Positions 15,272 to 18,518 of a DNA stretch of 18,518 nt are shown piece after piece. The notes beneath the pieces were generated by a model, which saw only the letters and a list, made by a program, of their open reading frames with translations, was not told where the DNA came from and did not search any database. Positions within the stretch are counted from its first letter, which is position 1. Each line of letters opens with the position of its first letter. The translations under genes and the position numbers were made by a program. The stretch is from Polynucleobacter sp. (GTDB lineage: Bacteria; Pseudomonadota; Gammaproteobacteria; Burkholderiales; Burkholderiaceae): positions 1 to 18,518 of the forward strand of contig JALRHB010000016.1 in the NCBI GenBank assembly GCA_023253245.1. Reading direction: 5' to 3'.

Positions 15272-15289
15272 TGTAGGTGAATTCCTACA
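15272..15289 (+). repeat. leader hairpin 1 of the EAL operon
   Basis: TGTAGG (15272-15277) and CCTACA (15284-15289) form a perfect 6-bp stem with a 6-base loop, a few bases after the predicted transcription start. A hairpin at the 5' end could protect the message from decay. It is preceded by an ATG TAG minimal start-stop at 15271-15276. Confidence 0.4.
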
Positions 15290-15315
15290 CATAAATAAGC
15301 CTTAAGCCCTTAACA

Positions 15316-15357
15316 CTCCAATCCGTCATGCCTAGACTGGCTTATCACCGATTGGAG
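15316..15357 (+). promoter_or_regulatory. inverted repeat that would sequester the EAL gene ribosome binding site
   Basis: CTCCAATC (15316-15323) is perfectly complementary to GATTGGAG (15350-15357). The right arm contains the GGAG Shine-Dalgarno that serves the ATG at 15365. In RNA the 8-bp stem would close a 26-base loop, inside which GCC/GGC (15330-15332, 15339-15341) could add a small stem. Folding would mask the ribosome binding site, so this is a candidate RNA thermometer or riboregulated switch. Function is inferred from pairing only. Confidence 0.55.
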
Positions 15358-15364
15358 AATGCTG

Positions 15365-16192
15365 ATGAGCCCGAAATCCCGGCTGTACACGCTTGTAAAG
15401 GCTTGGAAGAACAAACCCTTCCATGAAGCGCGCGATGTCTCTGGAGAGCCCTGGCTGGGCCTAAGTAGCGCAGCGCTTGAAGAACACCAATCCTGGTCTA
15501 AACGACAAGCGATTAGTAACGAACCCATTTTTAATCAACAGGGAACAAAACTGACAAGCTCATTATTTAGGCCACTATTAAACAGTAACGATAGCCAGCT
15601 TCTTAGACTGTTTATGGAAGGTCTAGACAATATTACTTACTGGTATCGCAGTGGGCGTTTTATCCAAGGGATATTGCCAGTACCAGCGCATGCTATTGCA
15701 TCAAGCAAATTTATAGATGGATTATCCGACCTTGTTCTAAATTCGCGACTCCCCGTTGGCTCAGTTAGTATCGGCATTCATCAGTATGAACAAGCTGAAT
15801 GCATTGACCTTTCTAAAGAGGGCTTATTGCGTCTTCGTCGCCTAGGGATTTTGGTTCATCTACTGAACTTTTCCGGAAGCACAACACAAATGCATGCCTA
15901 CACCGAAATTGAACCCGATGCAGTCCATGTAGATATCAGCCAACTTCGTAATACGCAAATTCCAAATGAACTGGGATCACTCAAACAACACTTTAAAAGC
16001 GAGATTTATGCAAGCAACATTACGCTTGTCAAGGATCTTGAGAATGCCCTTGCGATTGGCGCAAGCCACAGTTACGGCGGTCTAATGATGCCACCAGTCA
16101 GTCGTCACCAAATGCTCCACATTAGCGATAGTCGTATTGCTAAAGCTATTTTTTCGCTGCACCCTCATAAAAACCACAATGGAGATATGTAA
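15365..16192 (+). CDS. degenerate EAL-domain protein, BvgR-like by position
   Basis: This is a 275-residue soluble protein with no signal peptide or membrane helix. Residues about 48-246 follow the order of an EAL (cyclic-di-GMP phosphodiesterase) domain, but the signature residues are changed. The EAL-L-R start is SSLFR (65-69). The ILPVPAH segment replaces the VNLS region, and SIGIHQYE (135-142) the LEITE motif. LNFSGS (167-172) stands for DDFGTG, HVDIS (188-192) for KID, and ASNITL for AEGVET. The end SYGGLMMPP fits QGYLFSKP. It is therefore probably inactive as a phosphodiesterase and may act by protein binding. The start at 15365 is chosen because GGAG (15354-15357) lies 7 bases upstream; the ATG at 15359 abuts the GGAG. 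The stop overlaps the regulator ATG by one base (TAATG). Confidence 0.78.
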   Translation: MSPKSRLYTLVKAWKNKPFHEARDVSGEPWLGLSSAALEEHQSWSKRQAISNEPIFNQQGTKLTSSLFRPLLNSNDSQLLRLFMEGLDNITYWYRSGRFIQGILPVPAHAIASSKFIDGLSDLVLNSRLPVGSVSIGIHQYEQAECIDLSKEGLLRLRRLGILVHLLNFSGSTTQMHAYTEIEPDAVHVDISQLRNTQIPNELGSLKQHFKSEIYASNITLVKDLENALAIGASHSYGGLMMPPVSRHQMLHISDSRIAKAIFSLHPHKNHNGDM

Positions 16193-16815
16193 TGAGAAAA
16201 CGCGTGATGTTGGTAGATGATCATCCAGCCATGTTGATGGCCTTAAAAAGCATGCTGCAAGATCAATTGCTCTTTGAAATTGTAGGACAAGCCCAAAATG
16301 GAGAAGAGTGTCTTCGCTCCATTAAAGAAGTCAATCCCAATATGGTGATACTAGATATAGATATGCCTAAAACAGATGGTTTTGATGTCATACGCCGCGT
16401 TGGCTTAATGCATCCTGATGTCAGAATTTTGGTGCTCTCCAGCCTAGATGAAGCTGTTTATGGCGGTAGGGTGAGATCGCTTGGTGCGCACGGCTTTGTC
16501 AACAAGACTGCGGGTGCAGATGTCATCTTGGCAGGATGCGTTGCTATCTCACAAGGCTATACCTTTTTCTCTCATGGAAAAAATGGCAACACCTCTTTGA
16601 GTGATACCGATAAATTAGCATTGATCTCTGATCGTGAATTACAAGTCATGAAATATCTTGGCAAAGGGAACACCAATCAACAGATTTCTGACTTGCTTCA
16701 CATTAGCAATAAAACAGTTGCAACCTATAAAACACGAGTCTTTGATAAGTTAGGCATCAACAATATCGCAGATCTCATTTTGTTCTGCCGCATGAATAAC
16801 ATCATCGAAAGCTAA
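16192..16815 (+). CDS. BvgA/EvgA-type response regulator (NarL/FixJ family)
   Basis: This 207-residue two-domain regulator has a receiver domain (about 4-122) containing the acidic pair Asp9-Asp10, phospho-acceptor Asp55 in VILDIDMPK, Ser83/84 and Lys105. A LuxR-type DNA-binding domain (about 142-205) follows: SDRELQVMKYLGKGNTNQQI, then HISNKTVATYKTRVFDKLGI. The HTH region SNKTVATYKTR is nearly the SNKTVSTYKTR of Bordetella BvgA. The partner is presumably the flytrap sensor kinase encoded next, through a phosphorelay. GGAG lies 7 bases before the ATG, inside the EAL gene, and the ATG overlaps the EAL stop by one base. Target genes are unknown; autoregulation of the operon is plausible. Orthology to bvgA is inferred, so no symbol is given. 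Confidence 0.93.
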   Translation: MRKRVMLVDDHPAMLMALKSMLQDQLLFEIVGQAQNGEECLRSIKEVNPNMVILDIDMPKTDGFDVIRRVGLMHPDVRILVLSSLDEAVYGGRVRSLGAHGFVNKTAGADVILAGCVAISQGYTFFSHGKNGNTSLSDTDKLALISDRELQVMKYLGKGNTNQQISDLLHISNKTVATYKTRVFDKLGINNIADLILFCRMNNIIES

Positions 16816-16822
16816 AACTCAG

Positions 16823-18518
16823 ATGCATCGGTTCACGCTTCGACTCATTGCTTTAATACTCCATTCTTATGGGGTTTGTAGCTTTGCAGGGCCTTTTAGT
16901 GAGGCAGAGAAATCTTGGATCGATGCTCATCCAGTAGTGAAATTTAGCATTCACGAAAAATACGCTCCCTATCTTAAGGAATCTGCCAATTCCTCAGAGG
17001 GAGGTGTATTTAAATCTCTACTAGCAAAAATGCAGGAATGCACGCGACAAGAGTTTATCCCGGTCTGGAGAAACTCGGATCAAGATGGCCTTAGGCAACT
17101 AGCCACAGGAGAGGTTGACTTTATCATTGATCCACCCAACATTAGTCGCGATATCTTGCAATTTGGCACCTTATCCAATTCGATCTTTTGGGACCATGAT
17201 GCCGTTGTCACCAAGGCCTCAAATACTCTAAATACCTCAAGTAATCATCTAAAAATTGCTTACTTTGATCGCGGATTAGACAATCCACCGTCAATTCACG
17301 GGCGCCAAATAATTGAACATCATCAGGTGCCCCATCTAATAGATGCGCTCGTTAAAAATGATGTTGAGGCATTGGTTATGCCAGCGCGACTAGCGCTGCA
17401 CTTGATATCAAACTCAAAACATGATGATCTACACCTTGATGGGTTTTATAGCAGGGAGCCTTTTGCGTATCGCTGGCTCATATCTCATCACAACAATTCA
17501 CTACACACCATTCTGAATCATTTTCTTGATGACTTAGATCCCATAGAGTCTCGTAGGCTATTTGCAATTAATCCCATCATTAAAACCAATGGCAATCATC
17601 CAAAAAATTTACCATGGATTAGCTTATTGTCTGCATTGCTTATTGGTAGCTTGGTCATTTACCAGTTACAAAAAAAATATATCGATGAAAAAAGAACTGC
17701 AATAGCATTGAGACAATCGAAAGAATTGGCAGAAAAAGCAAATGCCGCTAAGTCAGCGTTTCTGGCAACGATGAGTCATGAAATACGAACCCCCATGAAC
17801 GCGATTCTGGGAGTTCAAGAACTCCTTTTGGGTAGCGAGCAATTTCCGAAAAAAGATAAGTCTTTATTGAAAAGTGCTCAGGCCTCAGCTGAATCATTGC
17901 TAGGCATGCTAAACCAAGTACTTGATATTTCAAAAATAGAGGCTGGAAAACTTACTCTTCATTTAGAGCCTTGCAACCTAAGTCAGCTGGCAAATGATAT
18001 TCATGCGGCATTTTCTACAGTCGCTAAACGGCAGAACTTAATTCTTCATACATCTATCGACCCTAGAATTGCTGAAGTACTCATGATTGATTCTTTGAGA
18101 TTGAGACAGGTTCTGCAAAATTTACTTAGTAATGCCATTAAATTTACCAATCAAGGCGAGATCTACTTTGCAATTAGTGTTCTTGCGGATGATCATGCAG
18201 GGCAACTAATTGAATTTCGCGTCATCGATACTGGGGTAGGTATGGAGCCCGATCAGATTGAATTGGCTTTAAAAGCATTTGAACAAGTACCCTGCAATCT
18301 TGATCATCGCACCTCAATTGCTAAAGAGGGCACTGGTCTTGGGTTGACGATTACGAATCATTTAGTTAATTCCATGAATAGCCACCTCTATTTTGATAGC
18401 GCGCCCGGCTTTGGTAGCAATATTCATTTTTCTGTTGCATTTCCAAGAAGTAGTGTTGCTGCAGCTAACTCATCAATTTTTGATTCGTTATCACAAAGTT
18501 CACGGAAACTGATCGCCA
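16823..18518 (+). CDS. BvgS-like sensor histidine kinase, partial (C-terminus beyond window)
   Basis: The frame is open from the ATG at 16823 to the window edge, 565 codons with no stop. An N-terminal signal segment (about 1-22) precedes one periplasmic Venus-flytrap domain (about 26-250). That domain opens FSEAEKSWIDAHPVVKFSI, the typical BvgS/EvgS flytrap start, and has GEVDFIID and ISRDILQFG. One membrane helix (264-282) and a short coiled linker (283-310) follow, with no PAS or HAMP domain. The kinase core has SHEIRTPMNAILG with His319, the N box QNLLSNAIKFT (432-442), G1 DTGVGM (469-474) and G2 GTGLGLTI (503-510). A receiver domain probably begins after RKLIA at the edge, making it hybrid. 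No clear ribosome binding site; it starts 7 bases after the regulator stop. Ligand unknown. Confidence 0.92.
   Translation, partial: MHRFTLRLIALILHSYGVCSFAGPFSEAEKSWIDAHPVVKFSIHEKYAPYLKESANSSEGGVFKSLLAKMQECTRQEFIPVWRNSDQDGLRQLATGEVDFIIDPPNISRDILQFGTLSNSIFWDHDAVVTKASNTLNTSSNHLKIAYFDRGLDNPPSIHGRQIIEHHQVPHLIDALVKNDVEALVMPARLALHLISNSKHDDLHLDGFYSREPFAYRWLISHHNNSLHTILNHFLDDLDPIESRRLFAINPIIKTNGNHPKNLPWISLLSALLIGSLVIYQLQKKYIDEKRTAIALRQSKELAEKANAAKSAFLATMSHEIRTPMNAILGVQELLLGSEQFPKKDKSLLKSAQASAESLLGMLNQVLDISKIEAGKLTLHLEPCNLSQLANDIHAAFSTVAKRQNLILHTSIDPRIAEVLMIDSLRLRQVLQNLLSNAIKFTNQGEIYFAISVLADDHAGQLIEFRVIDTGVGMEPDQIELALKAFEQVPCNLDHRTSIAKEGTGLGLTITNHLVNSMNSHLYFDSAPGFGSNIHFSVAFPRSSVAAANSSIFDSLSQSSRKLIA

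Noticed and set aside
15359..15364. ATG at 15359 as the EAL gene start
   Set aside because: GGAG ends one base before it, leaving no room for a ribosome; the ATG at 15365 has ideal 7-base spacing.
15328..15426. Upstream ORF of 32 codons (ATG at 15328) overlapping the EAL start
   Set aside because: It has no ribosome binding site and no recognisable product. It could melt the leader stem if translated, but support is only positional.
15365..16192. Calling this an active cyclic-di-GMP phosphodiesterase
   Set aside because: None of the catalytic or metal-ligand motifs of active EAL domains is retained.
17748..17933. 61-codon minus-strand frame inside the kinase
   Set aside because: It lies antisense to the His319 region of the sensor kinase, whose frame is continuous and motif-rich; shadow.
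1..18518. CRISPR array, insertion sequence, prophage or integron
   Set aside because: No spaced direct repeats, transposase or integrase frames or terminal repeats were seen; the only tandem repeats are GroEL tail codons.

Overview
The window looks like the chromosome of a betaproteobacterium in the Burkholderiaceae, most like a Polynucleobacter-type freshwater organism. This is inferred from protein character, the moderate-to-low GC, the split three-gene pnt transhydrogenase, the purB / YibF-type GST / mnmA neighbourhood, and groESL control by a CIRCE operator. No database search was possible, so the genus is an inference. No tRNA, rRNA, insertion sequence, prophage or CRISPR array is visible.

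Layout. (1) 1-4757, plus strand: the 3' end of queA, then tgt, yajC, secD and secF. This is the classical queuosine / Sec-accessory cluster: two tRNA-modification enzymes followed by the SecDF-YajC membrane complex that assists Sec protein export. (2) 4772-7530, minus strand: purB overlapping waaA by 4 bases (purine synthesis and Kdo addition to lipid A), both with GTG starts. (3) 7626-8240, plus: a YibF-like glutathione S-transferase. It converges on mnmA (8248-9363, minus), the tRNA 2-thiouridylase. (4) 9538-12433, plus: pntAA-pntAB-pntB, a proton-translocating NAD(P) transhydrogenase, preceded by two inverted repeats and followed by a strong terminator. (5) 12548-12991, plus: a small exported cupin protein. 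It converges on groES-groEL (minus, 13076-15045) across a bidirectional terminator. groESL has a sigma70-type promoter and a textbook CIRCE operator (HrcA binding site).

(6) 15365-18518, plus, divergent from groESL: the most interesting part. A three-gene unit encodes a degenerate EAL-domain protein, a BvgA/EvgA-type (NarL/FixJ) response regulator, and a BvgS-like sensor histidine kinase with a periplasmic Venus-flytrap domain. The kinase runs off the right edge of the window. The content matches the Bordetella BvgA-BvgS-BvgR set, but the EAL gene comes first and appears fused into the operon (1-nt stop/start overlap with the regulator gene). The EAL protein has lost the recognisable catalytic and metal-binding residues. 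The kinase is compact, with one flytrap and no PAS domain. The leader of this operon holds a perfect 8-bp inverted repeat that would bury the EAL gene's Shine-Dalgarno sequence, which suggests translational control. I regard this as a candidate under-described sensory system.

Several starts were re-chosen from ribosome binding site position: yajC at 1568, mnmA at 9363 and the EAL gene at 15365.
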